Positions 54,366-64,000 of a DNA stretch of 64,000 nt are shown one piece after another; within the stretch, counting starts at the first letter, position 1; each line of letters begins with the position of its first letter. The notes beneath the pieces were generated by a model. That model saw only the letters and a list, made by a program, of their open reading frames with translations. It ran no database searches and was not told the DNA's origin. Origin of the DNA: Acheta domesticus (lineage: Eukaryota; Arthropoda; Insecta; Orthoptera; Gryllidae); the NCBI GenBank assembly GCA_031308135.1, contig JAHLJT010003656.1, positions 49,646,421-49,710,420 on the forward strand, read 5' to 3'. A program made the position numbers and the translations under genes.

Positions 54366-54905
54366 TGCTTTTTTCATTGATTGATTGTTAGTGATTCTTG
54401 GCGCGTCAACTACTGTGGTCAATATTCCCGTAAGTGTGATGCATGTTTTATTTCATCGAGAGGTAACGGTGATTTTCCCCCGCTGGATGGCGAGATCCAG
54501 CGCCGATCTAGAGCGGGGTTTTCCCTCAACCAGGTATCTCCCAGCAGTGGGGCACCGCCCTAGACCGGGACAAGCTCTAAGCTCCCGACCGGTCTCCCGG
54601 CATATGTGGTAGTGTAGTGCATGTTTGTGCGTGTAAGGGGTTGAGGGTACGGAAAGGATGAGGAAGGAAAGATTGCGCGAAATCCGTGACCCGTTTGTTA
54701 GGGAACCGCTCCGGCCTTTTTTCTGGTGTTGATCGGCGAAAACCACGGACAACTACCGATTAGAGCAGGCGGCCGCTAGAATTCTCCTCCAGACAACGAC
54801 TGAATTGAACCTAACTGAAAAGTTAAAGAGTCCAAATCCAGCCACGGTCGGGACTCGAACCTAGAACCTCACAGGCACTGCAGTGACATCAGTTGATCCT
54901 ATCTC
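54366..54905 (-). mobile_element. SINE-A, minus strand, full-length-like with clear box B
   Basis: From the 3' tail (GATTGATTG on plus, 54377) through CTTGGCGCGTCAACTACTG, GCTGGATGGCGAGATCCAGC, CGGGACAAGCTCTAAGC, GACCCGTTTGTTAGGG and CTAGAATTCTCCTCCAGACA to the head. On the minus strand the head reads GGTTCTAGGTTCGAGTCCCG, the best box B in the family, preceded by TCAACTGATGTCACTGCAGT. Confidence 0.9.
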
Positions 54906-55195
54906 CGATGTTCTATACTCATCCCTTATTCACACTCGCTCGCACTAATATGCACTACATTACCCTACACACATGCGGAAGACCGGTCACTGGTTTAGAA
55001 CTTGTCCCGGCAGTGGCGGTGCCTAGCTGGTGGGAGATACCTGATTGGGAAAATATCCGCTAGTCGAGGGTAAGTCGGGGACGGATCTCGCCATCCAGTG
55101 GGGGAAGAACAACGACACTTCCCGATGAAAAACATGCACTACACTTACAGTAATGAGTTGAGTAGTTGACGCGCCTGAATCACTAACGATCAATC
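54906..55195 (+). mobile_element. SINE-A 3' half, plus strand, head-to-head with the previous copy
   Basis: TCTATACTCATCCCTTATTC, CACTACATTACCCTACACAC, CGGAAGACCGGTCACTGG, TCGCCATCCAGTGGGGGAAG and ATGCACTACACTTACAG lead to the 3' end with ACGATCAATCA. It starts in mid-element exactly where the minus copy's head ends. Confidence 0.87.
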
Positions 55196-55379
55196 ACGCG
55201 GTGCGTCGTTGGGGAATGTGCCTGTAGAAGGAACCTCTGCAACCTAACCTCCGGCCATACGGCTTGATGGATTCGGGGAGGAATAGCGCAACCTCATAAC
55301 ATGGCCATACCGGTCGGCGTACCCGGAAAGGCAGTCAGCCCATCCTTTGCTTTGACTGCCACCTCCACCTTCGCCTCCA
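55196..55379. other. Spacer between SINE-A and the tandem array
   Basis: About 100 bp of non-repetitive sequence, then a transition into C-rich wording. Nothing recognised. Confidence 0.35.
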
Positions 55380-56520
55380 TCTCCGCCGTCAGCACCATGG
55401 CCTTTTACCGTTTCGTCTCCGTCGACTCAGCCACCACGCCGCTCCCGCCGCCACCGGTGTCGTCGGTGCCGCCACCAATGACTTCGTCGCTGCCTCCACA
55501 CTCGCAATAACTCCCCCTCATTCCTGGCGCTGTCCCCAACTGCAAAGTTGCAACCGCCATCCTCACTCGGTGCCACAGACTTTCTCGCATTCGTTTCTCC
55601 GTTACTCTCCGCCATGACTCCGGAACCGACACCTCAGCTCCATTGCCGTCTGGTCCGCCTTCTTCGCCATCTCTACCTCTTTCACTGCCGCCTCCTTCAC
55701 AGCTTTCGCAATTTTTGCTGCTCACCTCCGCCTTTTCTACTACCTCCCCCTCCACCACCGCCTTCCTCCACCTCTGCCGCCGCCACCACTGTCTTTGGTG
55801 CCGCCACCAATGACTTCGTTGCTTCCCCCACATTCGCAAAAACCGTGCCTAACTTTAGCACCACCCCACAACCGCTACCTCCTCCACAGCCTTCTTCACC
55901 TTCGTTTCTCCGTTACTCTCCGCCATGTCTCCGAAACCGACTTCTCTTCTGCCTTGGCCATCACCGCCGTCTGCTCCGCCTTCGTAGATTTCTCCACCTC
56001 CTCCGCCACCTCCTTCACAGCTTTCGCAATTTTTGCTGCTATCTCCACCATCCGCCTTTTCTACCTCCCCCTCCACCACCGCCTTCCTCCACCATCACCG
56101 CCGCCACCAATGACTTCGGCGCTTCACCTACACTCGCAATAACCTCCCCCTCATTTTTGGCGCCGCCCAAAGTGCAAAATTGTAACCATCTCCTCCACAG
56201 TCTTTCTCACTTTCGTTACTCTGTAACTCTTCGCCATGTCTCCGAAACCGACTCCTCTACTGCCTTGGCCATCCGCTGCTTTGGTCTGCTCCGTCTTCGT
56301 CGTCATCTCCACCTTCTCCTCTGCGGCCTCTTGCTCAACCTTTGCAATTTTCACTGCTATCTCCATCTCCACCTCCGCCTTCCTCCATCTCCGCCGCTGC
56401 CACCGTCGCCTCCTTCACAGTTTTCGCAATTTTTTCTGCCATCTCCATCTCGACCTCCACCATCGCCTTGCTCCACCTCCGCCTTCCTCCTCCTCCGCCG
56501 CTGCCGCCGCCGCCGTTTTA
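55380..56520. repeat. About 319-bp degenerate tandem array, C-rich
   Basis: GCCACCAATGACTTCG recurs at 55471, 55803 and 56103; CTTTCGCAATTTTTGCTG recurs at about 55703, 56021, 56340 and 56421; CTCCG.CATG.CTCCGAAACCGAC recurs as well. Main spacings are 300-332 bp, with partial units. A 354-codon plus frame (55548-56612) is His/Leu/Pro/Ser-rich and follows the repeat; the opposite strand is Glu/Lys-rich. Neither has a domain, and I do not call a gene, though a decayed repetitive protein cannot be excluded. Confidence 0.82.
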
Positions 56521-57700
56521 GCGAATCTGCGTCAGACATTTTGAGACAGCTCCTTTTCTGTTCGCCTCCGAGGTGCGATTTTCCGGGCCCGGTTCGCGAG
56601 CGGAATCCGTGAGTCGGCGGCGGGGGGCGGGGGCGCAGACGGCGCGGATGATTGGTGGGGAGGGGAGGTCGGAGATCTCTGAAGAGGGAAGGATTTGACG
56701 AATTTCCGAGGTTCTGTTTCGAGCAGATGCCGACTCGACCTGGCAACGCCGCACCTGAGCGCTTCTTTGTGAAATCCCGCGGAATCTAGTGACTCCGAGG
56801 CGCCATCTCTGTGCCCGAATCACGCGTTTCCCTTTGTGCTGGAACTGATTTGCTGCCGCATGGGAAGCCATCTGTGAGTTTTTTAGTCGTTCAATGTAAC
56901 TTCGTAGAGGACGCTTGAAATATATAGGAAAATATTAAGAATGCGCTTGTAAGCGTTGTATCTTTGAACTCGGAATTCCAGAAGAATAAGGCATATGTGA
57001 CAAACTAATATATGTAATGTTTACCTACAAAATTGTAAATATGTATAATTCGGAGAATGTCGTTTTCACCTTAACCGAGGCATCTATTTATACATTACAT
57101 CTTCTATTATCATCCATGGTTGATGCCACACCAAATTAAGGTTTTCATAAAAATGCAAAAATCATAATAATTGAAAAAAATTGAATCTTTCATTTCGAAC
57201 TATTCAACAAAGGAAAATTATTTTACAATCATACAACAGATATTCTGTAGGTGTTTTGATAATTCAGAAAGCATACTACTTTTAAATTAAAGTCACACCC
57301 ACAAAAACGCACGGCAAACAAAGTGCCGTAAGGTGAAAAGACACGATAAAAAAGCCAAAGGACAAAAAGCACAAAATTAATTAAAGAGGCAACGAACAAA
57401 CACTAAAGAAGAAAGACTAAAACAGCAAATGGAGATTCAAAAGCGTGAATATCCTACCGCGAGCACATTACCTGCACCAAATAAAAACAGCACGTCGCTT
57501 GGAAAATTTCAATTTACATTAAAACGCTCTTCTAGCACTTCGCACTCTAAAAATAAAGTCCGACCTGGGCGTTTCACCTAGAAAACTACTCACTGGCGGC
57601 GGAGAAGGGGCGGAACGGACGAGTGCTCGGCGCAGGTGCGGCTGGCTGCCGCCCCTGGCAGCTTCCCCGTTCGGCCGCGCCGGCGCGCCACTGTGTAAAC
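56521..57700. other. GC-rich to AT-rich transition, no gene recognised
   Basis: 56560-56860 is GC-rich. 56880-57500 is AT-rich. 57590-57690 is CpG-rich again. No supported frame or repeat. Confidence 0.35.
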
Positions 57701-57959
57701 TCCCTAGATAGAGTAGCGCATTCCATTTTTCAACCGATCCCGCCATTTTATGTCCAGTTGTCAGAAAAATGGAAACTGTGTCGTATTCTGTATGTTGCCA
57801 ACCATGACTCTACCCCAAACCAATATTAATACTTTTGAAAATCTTCATAATGTCACCAAATGTTATAATTTCCCTTCGTTTCCTGATCGATGCCTGATAG
57901 GATTGTCGGGTGGGTAGATATTAAATGACGGCGGTTGCGCTATTCTCTGTATCTAGGGA
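57701..57959 (+). mobile_element. MITE-K copy 1 (259 bp)
   Basis: The left end TCCCTAGATA and right end TATCTAGGGA are perfect 10-bp inverted repeats. The similarity extends inward (left GAGTAGCGCATTCC; right, reversed, CAGAGAATAGCGCAACC). The interior contains CGATCCCGCCATTTTAT, CCAGTTGTCAG and AAAATCTTCATAATGTCACC. No coding. Confidence 0.87.
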
Positions 57960-57978
57960 CTCTAGGAGCGGAGTAGAG

Positions 57979-58239
57979 TCTCTAGATACAGAGAGAAGCG
58001 CATTCCATTGTTCAACCGATCCCGCCATTTTATATCCAGTTGTCAGGAGAATGGGAACTGTGTGGTATTCTGTATGTTGAGAGCCATGAATCTAGCCCAA
58101 ACCAATGTTAATGTTCTTGAAAATCTTCATAATGTCACCAATTGTTATAATTTCCCTTCAGTTCGTGATTGATGTCTGACAGGGTTGTCGGGTGAAAGGA
58201 TATTAAATGGGGGCGGTTGCGCTAGTCTGTATCTAGGGA
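57979..58239 (+). mobile_element. MITE-K copy 2 (261 bp)
   Basis: Same orientation and landmarks as copy 1, about 90% similar by eye. The left end is TCTCTAGATACAGAGAGAAG and the right end GTCTGTATCTAGGGA. Only 19 bp separate it from copy 1. Confidence 0.88.
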
Positions 58240-58257
58240 CTTTATCTTTGTGTAGAC

Positions 58258-58500
58258 TCCCTAGATACAGAGAGTAGAACAACCGCCACCATTTAATATC
58301 CTCTCATCCGATAGCCCCATCAAGCACAATTGAGACGTTCGACAGAAACGATAACACTTGGTAACATTGTGGAGATTTTCAAGAATATGAATTTTGGTTT
58401 TGGATAGATTCATGGTTCTCAACACACAGAATATCCCACAGTTACACTTCTCCTGACAACTGGATATATAATGGCGAGATTGGTGGAATAAGGCGCCATT
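58258..58500 (-). mobile_element. MITE-K copy 3, inverted, right end lost
   Basis: Begins TCCCTAGATACAGAGAGTAG, then reads the family in reverse (ACCGCCACCATTTAATATCC; GGAGATTTTCAAGAATATGA; TGACAACTGGATATATAATG). Homology fades near 58500 before the second terminus. 18 bp separate it from copy 2. Confidence 0.83.
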
Positions 58501-59087
58501 TAATATTACGCGGACATCTGGCGTGTGCAAACATTTGTAGCTTCACGAGTCAGCAAAATAAAATTAAAAACTCCTTGACATATACATTTAATTTTGTAAC
58601 AACAATTAGAACACACACCATCAATTGTAACTACACTAGAAATTATTTTTTTCCATCCTACTTCACAATAATTGAAGACATTGAGGCAATGACTTGCTAT
58701 GCATTATTTCTGATGTAATTGAAATATTAGTGTATTTCGACGTCCCGTGGATGTATCTAGACGTTGGGTTTTTATTCTAAATATTAGCCGCAAGGTGGAA
58801 GTGTAATTCATAAATGAATATTCTTAATCCCAATGTGTAGAACGAAATGTCTAAACATTTACTTTCCTTTTCTCAAAACTTACGTATAGTTTTTTGTTTG
58901 TTTTGTAATGCCCACCCATGGCAGGTTAGTCATTTGGTGACCCGCTGACCAATATAGACGTAGAGGTTCCCTCTGCGTGTGGGATTAGCAGGTTCACAAT
59001 GGTCAAGCGCGGTGGCTAAACACTATTTTTCACCCGGGGGACACGTGTGGTAGACCACGAACGCGAGCAACTTTGTCCCCGCTGTAA
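58501..59087. other. No feature recognised
   Basis: AT-rich sequence; no frame, RNA gene or repeat identified. Confidence 0.35.
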
Positions 59088-59159
<72 letters not shown>

Positions 59160-59178
59160 GTTGTTGTTGTTGTTGTTG
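59088..59178. repeat. (ATT)n followed by (GTT)n, LINE-T tail
   Basis: About 23 ATT units then about six GTT units, at the 3' end of the minus-strand LINE-T copy to its right. Poly-Asn and poly-Ile frames are artefacts. Confidence 0.95.
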
Positions 59179-59429
59179 CTGCATATCACGACTACAGATG
59201 TTATGAGTTGACTGAGTATAAAATCTACTCCAGGTTGCAACCAGCTACCTAAGGAGCAGATCTAGGAACTGTCGGTGCCTCTACAATACTTTGCGCAAAA
59301 TGTGAGCTATGTCAAAAAAAAGCATTTTTTTGCACTTCCCAGTCTTTGGAATGACCTGGAAGTTTAGCCAAGTTCTTACACAAATTTTGCAGAACAAATC
59401 CCAGAGCTCCGATAACTATCGGTACGACA
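59179..59429 (-). pseudogene. LINE-T copy 4: 3' end with the last codons
   Basis: Matches 9758-9995: CAGGTTGCAACCAGCTACCT, CTCTACAATACTTTGCGC, GCACTTCCCAGTCTTTGG, TTCTTACACAAATTTTGC and CCCAGAGCTCCGATAACTAT. The minus frame shows VVPIVIGALGFV. Truncated at about 59429 against another (ATT)n tract. Confidence 0.87.

Positions 59430-59471
<42 letters not shown>
59430..59471. repeat. (ATT)n microsatellite, SINE tail
   Basis: About 13 ATT units between the truncated 5' end of LINE-T copy 4 and the 3' end of a minus-strand SINE. Best read as the SINE's (AAT)n tail. Confidence 0.93.
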
Positions 59472-59475
<4 letters not shown>

Positions 59476-59695
59476 GAAGTTATAGTACGATGAGGAAGGA
59501 TGAGAGAAGAGTACTAGGATGATGGTAGAAAGTGGGGTAGTGAGAGGTGGGAGGTGTTTGTGAAATTTCTGAACAATTCCAGTATTCGCCTTATGACCAA
59601 GGGATACCACGAAAACGCCCGTCAGGACAGAACCCGGACTTCCCGACTGCGAATCCAGAGCGCTGCGCACTCAGCCACTTCGTTCTGTAAACTTA
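59472..59695 (-). mobile_element. tRNA-derived SINE, minus strand
   Basis: Minus-strand head: box A-like AAGTGGCTGAGTGCGCAGCG and a decayed box B, CCGGGTTCTGTCC, about 40 nt later. Same family as 4501-4745 (shared ACTAGGATGATGGT and CGCCTTATGACCAAGGGAT words). The 3' end abuts the (ATT)n tract at its left. Confidence 0.78.
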
Positions 59696-60045
59696 CGTAC
59701 AGTGGCACGGCACGAGGTCTTCAATTCTCTAAGAAGTGCACCATCCGCAGAGTCCAACTTGTGGCCGCTGCAGTAGCGAAACGAAATCCGAGGCCGCGCA
59801 GGCAGGCAGGCAGGCAGGCAGGCAGCAGGTGAGCGCCCGGAGCCCCGTGCATTGTGCGCGCTCGCCCCGGCGCGGGGACGCCGCCGCCGGCTTGTTTATG
59901 GTCAATATGCAAATGACGCTCACACATGGATGGGATGGGCGGGGCGGCCGGGAGGCTGGCAGGGTGGGCGGAAAGAGACTGCGGGGGAGACGGCGGCGGT
60001 GGCGGCAGAGGCGTAGTCAGCCACGCGGGAGTAGAGACCCACAGT
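59696..60045. other. CpG-rich sequence with a short (GGCA)n tract
   Basis: (GGCA)n, about six units, at about 59799-59825. GC- and CpG-rich from there on. No gene recognised. Confidence 0.45.
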
Positions 60046-60760
60046 GGGAGGGTCGGGGAGGCGATGGGATCGTCTGGGTGTTGGGGCGAGTAGCACAGTC
60101 TGACAAGGGTGGATGGTGGGGCGTAGGGGGAAACGGTGGTGGCGGCAGAGGCTGGGGCGTTAGACCGTCAATGGGAGGGTCGGGGAGGCGATGGGACCCT
60201 CTGGGTGGTGAGGCGAGTAACCCAAAGGGAGCGTAGAGGTGTCTGACAAGGTTGGATGGTGGGTCGGAGGGGGAGACTACGTCGACGGCTGAGACCGGGG
60301 CGCAAGACCGGAAGTTGGAGGGTCGGGAGGCGATGGGATCCTCTGGGTGTTGGGGCGAGTAGCACAGTAGGGGGTCTGACAAGGGTGGATGGTGGGGCTC
60401 AGGGGGGGACGGTGGCAGCGGCAGAGGGTGGGGCGTTAGACCGCCAATGGGAGGGTCGGAGAGGTAATGGGATCCTCTGAGTGGTGGTGGCGCAAGTAGC
60501 ACAGGGGGGCCGTAAGGGTGTCTGACAAACTGGATGGTGGGTCGCAGGGGGAGATGGTGGCGCCGAAGGAGACCGGGGCGCAAGACCGGAAGTGGAAGAG
60601 TCGGGGAGGCGATGGCATTGTCTGAGTAGGGGAGAGTAGCACAGAGGGAGCGTAGGGGTGTCTGACGACGGTGGGTGATGGGGCGGCGGCGGCAGAGGCC
60701 GGGGCGCTAGACCGGCAGTGGGAGGGACGGGGGAGGCAAGGGGCAGGGTTGTCCGCGCAC
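60046..60760. repeat. Minisatellite with dimeric higher-order structure
   Basis: The landmark GGGAGGGTCGGGGAGGCGAT, with variants, occurs at about 60046, 60173, 60316, 60449, 60592 and 60720. Spacings alternate 127, 143, 133, 144 and 128 bp. The sequence before each landmark alternates too: GGCGTTAGACCG.CAATGGG versus GGGGCGCAAGACCGGAAGT. So the true unit is an A-B dimer of about 272 bp. Confidence 0.88.
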
Positions 60761-61189
60761 GGGGCGAGGGGCACGGGGGTGAGGGTGTGCGAGGTAGCGT
60801 GGGCGCGTCCGCCTAGCGAGGGTGGAGGAGGCGCTAGACGCGAGGGGTCGGGGCGAGAGCGCCGCAGCCGCGCAAGTGTTTATTTTATTCCAAGATGGAA
60901 ACGCGCCCTCGCCGCCCGGGTCGACGACAATGGCCGGCACAATGGGCGGCGGGGCGGGGGGGGGCGCGTCCCGCCAGGACACGCGCAAAAAAATGGACTC
61001 GCGTGGGCGACGCCGTGCGTTGTAACGGGCAGTTTAAGCACAATGGCGGGCGGGATTCATCCGCGCGCCCCCACGCCCTCCCCTCTCGGGTGGCCTGCTG
61101 CCGCCACGCCGTCTCTGCCGCTCGCGCAACCGATCTGCTCCACTGCCCTTCTTACGGGTGCCGACGCACTTGCAGTCAGTTCCGGCGGA
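60761..61189. other. CpG-rich segment, no gene supported
   Basis: GC- and CpG-rich. The 184-codon plus frame 60671-61225 starts in the minisatellite and ends in LINE-D 3' sequence, so it is not a real gene. Confidence 0.45.
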
Positions 61190-61498
61190 TATAGATGGAT
61201 ATATATTTATTATTTCCGCAGATAGGTTTACGCAATCTGGTGGCAGAACGCTAAAATTTACAGATTATAACTAGGTATTAAATACAATGTAACTTAAAAT
61301 CATTTTAAGATAATAATAATATTAAAAATAATATGATAACAATGATGACGATAAAGGCATTAACAACAAGAACCCCATTAATTCTACATTTTATGGCGGC
61401 CCTTTACAGGTATTTTACACTAATAAATACACGACTTTTTATTAATGCACTGAAGTCCACTCCACTTCACAACACGTCAACATTACGTTCACAACACG

Positions 61499-61548
<50 letters not shown>

Positions 61549-61975
61549 TAACTGTTTTAATAAACCTAACTTACTAACTAAATATATTGGTTAATTTACT
61601 TTTAAATCTTTGAACACCTAGAGGAAAGGGTTCTAAGGCTGTTGCAGGCAACTTATTCCAGTCCGTTATTGTTCTATTTGTAAAAGAAAATTTTCCAACA
61701 TCTGTTCTCTGTGGCCTGAACTGAATTTTGTGCTTGTGATCCCCTCTACTAAAGTATGTGGGTCTACTGAGCCTGATGTGGATGTCTTTCCAAGCTGGAT
61801 AACCGATATACGCTTCGTACAAACACAGAGTCTTGCATTAATCCTTTTGATTTCTAGACTCCCATTCTACTTTCTTCCTATTGCTTCGGAAAATAAGTTT
61901 ACTCGCTCTTCCCTGTACTCTATTCAAATATTTCTTTTGTGAGATTCTGTAAGGGTCTGCATACCGTCCCGTACC
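61190..61975 (-). pseudogene. LINE-D copy 2, 5'-truncated
   Basis: The 3' UTR (from ATTATTTCCGCAGATAGG at about 61210) matches 16845-17330 at about 88% by eye, including an (AAT)n tract at 61503-61546. The minus frame 61822-61574 gives the intact C-terminal tail of the element: YPAWKDIHIRLSRPTYFSRG, KIQFRPQRTDVGKFSFTNRT and PFPLGVQRFKSKLTNIFS. Upstream, frameshifted, is YLNRVQGRASKLIFRSNRKK. The RT core is missing. Confidence 0.92.
61503..61546. repeat. (AAT)n microsatellite in LINE-D copy 2
   Basis: About 14 AAT units at the same place as the tract at 17261-17303. Confidence 0.93.
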
Positions 61976-64000
61976 GAGTGGGTGTTTTATCCACTTGGAA
62001 TTGGGGTGAGAGAAGTATTCCATAAATATCAAATTCCAGAAATTATCGAAGTTTCTCGAAATTGGGTCGACTTAAAACGTTTATGCGATCAACTCAGCTC
62101 AACAGTCTTGAAATTTTACTTTACAGCGTCTGACCGACAATATCGATTTGCGGAAATTATTAAATGAACTTATATACTCGTACAAAAAATGAAAAGTGCA
62201 ACGTCCCTTACTCTCCAAAGCCTTCCCGTTTGCATCGCCTCTCCCGCACTCATAGCTGCCCTTTTTCTTCCGCTTTTCCTGCTAGGCTCTCCGCTTTCAC
62301 CCCATCGTCATTCCCGTGGCCTTCCACAAACTCAATGCCACCTCTGGCTCTAAAGGTTTCGTTGCTCATGTCTCTAATTTCCACCCCCCACTTTCGCAGC
62401 TAAACGTCTTCCGCTTTGTGTATCTCTGAAGTCTCACCTACAAGTTGCTTTCCACTGTCTCTGCGGTACGCGAGACTCAACTAACAGTTTGGCCATATTT
62501 TATACATCTTCAATTACACTTCGATCACTCTTCTTTGATCATTTCCACTTTTCACATGGTTTCCTCTTTCGAGGCGACTATAGAGTAAGAAAATCCCACG
62601 ACATGCATATAGGCTTAGTAAAAGCGCGTACATTGCCGAAGAAAACTTACAGTTGAGAAAAACGGCGATACAGTTTATAAAGAAACAGTGTTCAGCAACG
62701 TTGCAACTCCTGGACCTTCTACCGTTGACAGTACCGCAAGAATGTTCGTCAGAAAAAAATATTATTTTAAGGTGATTAAAACAGGAAATCTTCTCAGGGC
62801 TGCTCATATCTTTCTCTAGTAAAAAAATTGAACTTCCTTGTTTAAGCAGTTTCTGAGAAAATGTTCCTTAAACATCACGCAATTTAACATTAGTGGGAAT
62901 GGGCATTCCGGGTTCCCTTAAAACTCAAGTTGAGACAATCTACTTTCAGTTGTCTTCATAATTATGTTCAGAAACGGACATGCCATTAGCATACGATAGG
63001 TCTAGAATGCCACTTTCAATTACCAACCTAATTGAAAATGGAGTTACATGACTTGGGCTGTAAACGGATCGTATAAATATAGTTTAATACGTTTTAAACT
63101 GTAAATATTACGGTTCATTTTAATATACTTTTTAACATATGTTCAATATTTTAATATTATTAGGGGCCCTAATATTTGGTGAAGCTTAATGCCCCTTAAG
63201 ATTTTAATCCGGCTCTGTCTGCGGGATTCGTGTAGGGCACTGGAGTTGCTGCCTCCCTGGAGCAATGTAATGTCTCCTTTGTTTCTCGTGTCGTTCAAAA
63301 TTTCGTCGCCTCTTTGCATCACTCCTCCACTGAACCGAGCTTTTGAGTCTTACTAGATTTCTGTCTCGCTCTTTGGCTCTTGCTGCGATGAGTTAAATTC
63401 TCACGTAGCGTGTTGTCTGAGCAGCCTCAATGTTTATCTATCCGTCAAATGCAACGGATTTCGAGTTGGGCGGTCGTAGTTGTACGTCTCGTATATTTTT
63501 CTGGTGCAATTTTGATTTTCAGAGTATAATTCGAAATCGCTGCAAGAAAGATATTCTGAAAGCCAAAGCTGTCCACGCTTTATTGGCAGTGCGTTGGAGG
63601 GTAAATTTGGTATTTCTTCGAAAAAACATTCCTAATTATTTCATCACTACAAAAGGGTTTTATTTACACAACAATATTTTTCTTCTATTCTTATTCAAAA
63701 CAATTACTCCTGCACAAACTTGCAACAATCAACTACAACAATCCAATTATGCAATTACGTCTATTCTTATTCTCAACAATAGACTTTTATTGAGAAGAAT
63801 CAAAGAAAATACACTAGACGTAAACTAATAGTGCAGATATGAATTGCAAACAATGCCCCAAACTTTGTAATTATCTAAAAAAATAATGTTTCCCCTTTCT
63901 ACACTCCATCAAGAGTTACGTCCATTCTTTAAATGCCTTGACTACTGCGTAGTTCGATTAAATCGTTTTTTAGGGATCAAAATGTAGTAAAAATGCATGA
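61976..64000. other. No gene recognised
   Basis: Mixed to AT-rich sequence. Frames at 62514-62807 (minus), 62164-62403 (plus) and 63430-63828 (plus, 132 codons) carry no motif that I know. The last could be a chance frame in AT-rich DNA. No repeats or RNA genes identified. Confidence 0.4.

Noticed and set aside
53778..54384. Three overlapping plus frames of 166-194 codons in a CpG island
   Set aside because: All three frames are open at once with Pro/Arg/Ala bias, as expected from GC-rich DNA; no domain, no splice or promoter context that favours one.
59016..59240. Poly-Asn frame, with similar poly-Ile and poly-Asn frames at other ATT tracts
   Set aside because: Translation of (ATT)n tails of retroelements.
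60671..61225. 184-codon plus frame
   Set aside because: It starts in a minisatellite and ends in the 3' end of a minus-strand LINE, so it is a chance join.
63430..63828. 132-codon plus frame near the right edge
   Set aside because: No recognisable motif, AT-rich composition and no supporting context; possible exon but not supportable.

Overview
This window looks like intergenic DNA from a repeat-rich arthropod, most likely an insect. Non-LTR retrotransposons, tRNA-derived SINEs, an insect-type Crypton tyrosine recombinase, and hAT, piggyBac, Tc1 and other terminal-inverted-repeat (TIR) elements sit in AT-rich DNA broken by short CpG-rich islands. The organism is inferred; no host gene marks it. 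I found no host protein-coding gene, rRNA, functional tRNA gene or CRISPR array that I can defend. The long open frames are either decayed transposon genes or low-complexity frames inside tandem repeats.

Layout. 1-2.2 kb: GC-rich minisatellites (12-bp, then 115-bp units). 2.5-6.2 kb: three tRNA-derived SINEs and a LINE 3' end, with an unrecognised GC-rich block at 4.8-5.6 kb. 9.7-10.5 kb: stacked 5'-truncated LINE ends with (AAT)n tails on the minus strand, and one plus-strand LINE end. 11-13.5 kb: two copies of a roughly 550-bp SINE family (here SINE-A) around a 181-bp tandem array. 16.8-23.75 kb: one minus-strand non-LTR retrotransposon (here LINE-D). It is split inside its reverse transcriptase by about 3.3 kb that holds a broken Crypton recombinase and a roughly 300-bp degenerate tandem repeat. 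23.8-32.7 kb: mostly unassigned, with fragments of a dispersed family (repeat C) and one hAT-like end. 32.7-33.5 kb: a large 12-bp G-rich array. 33.7-37.3 kb: SINE-A pieces, two other SINEs and a complete hAT-type MITE with an 8-bp target duplication.

39.6-45.3 kb is a TIR-element cluster: one internally deleted Tc1-type element, three 385-bp copies of a TIR element rich in CAGTGA motifs (MITE-B), and two unrelated piggyBac-type MITEs with TTAA target sites. 45.3-51.9 kb holds a LINE 3' end, repeat C pieces, a degenerate tandem array and a three-unit local tandem duplication; one unit carries a 235-bp TIR insertion with an 11-bp target duplication. 53.8-61 kb alternates CpG-rich DNA with tandem arrays, including a roughly 319-bp array and a dimeric higher-order minisatellite, plus a head-to-head SINE-A pair and three adjacent 260-bp MITEs. 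61.2-62 kb is a second, 5'-truncated LINE-D copy. The rest is unassigned.

No set of genes here works together as a pathway. The biology on view is transposon nesting, LINE-SINE tail sharing and minisatellite growth. All coordinates, repeat counts and alignments were made by eye. Element labels (SINE-A, MITE-B, repeat C, LINE-D, LINE-T, LINE-Q, MITE-K) are mine, for cross-reference only.
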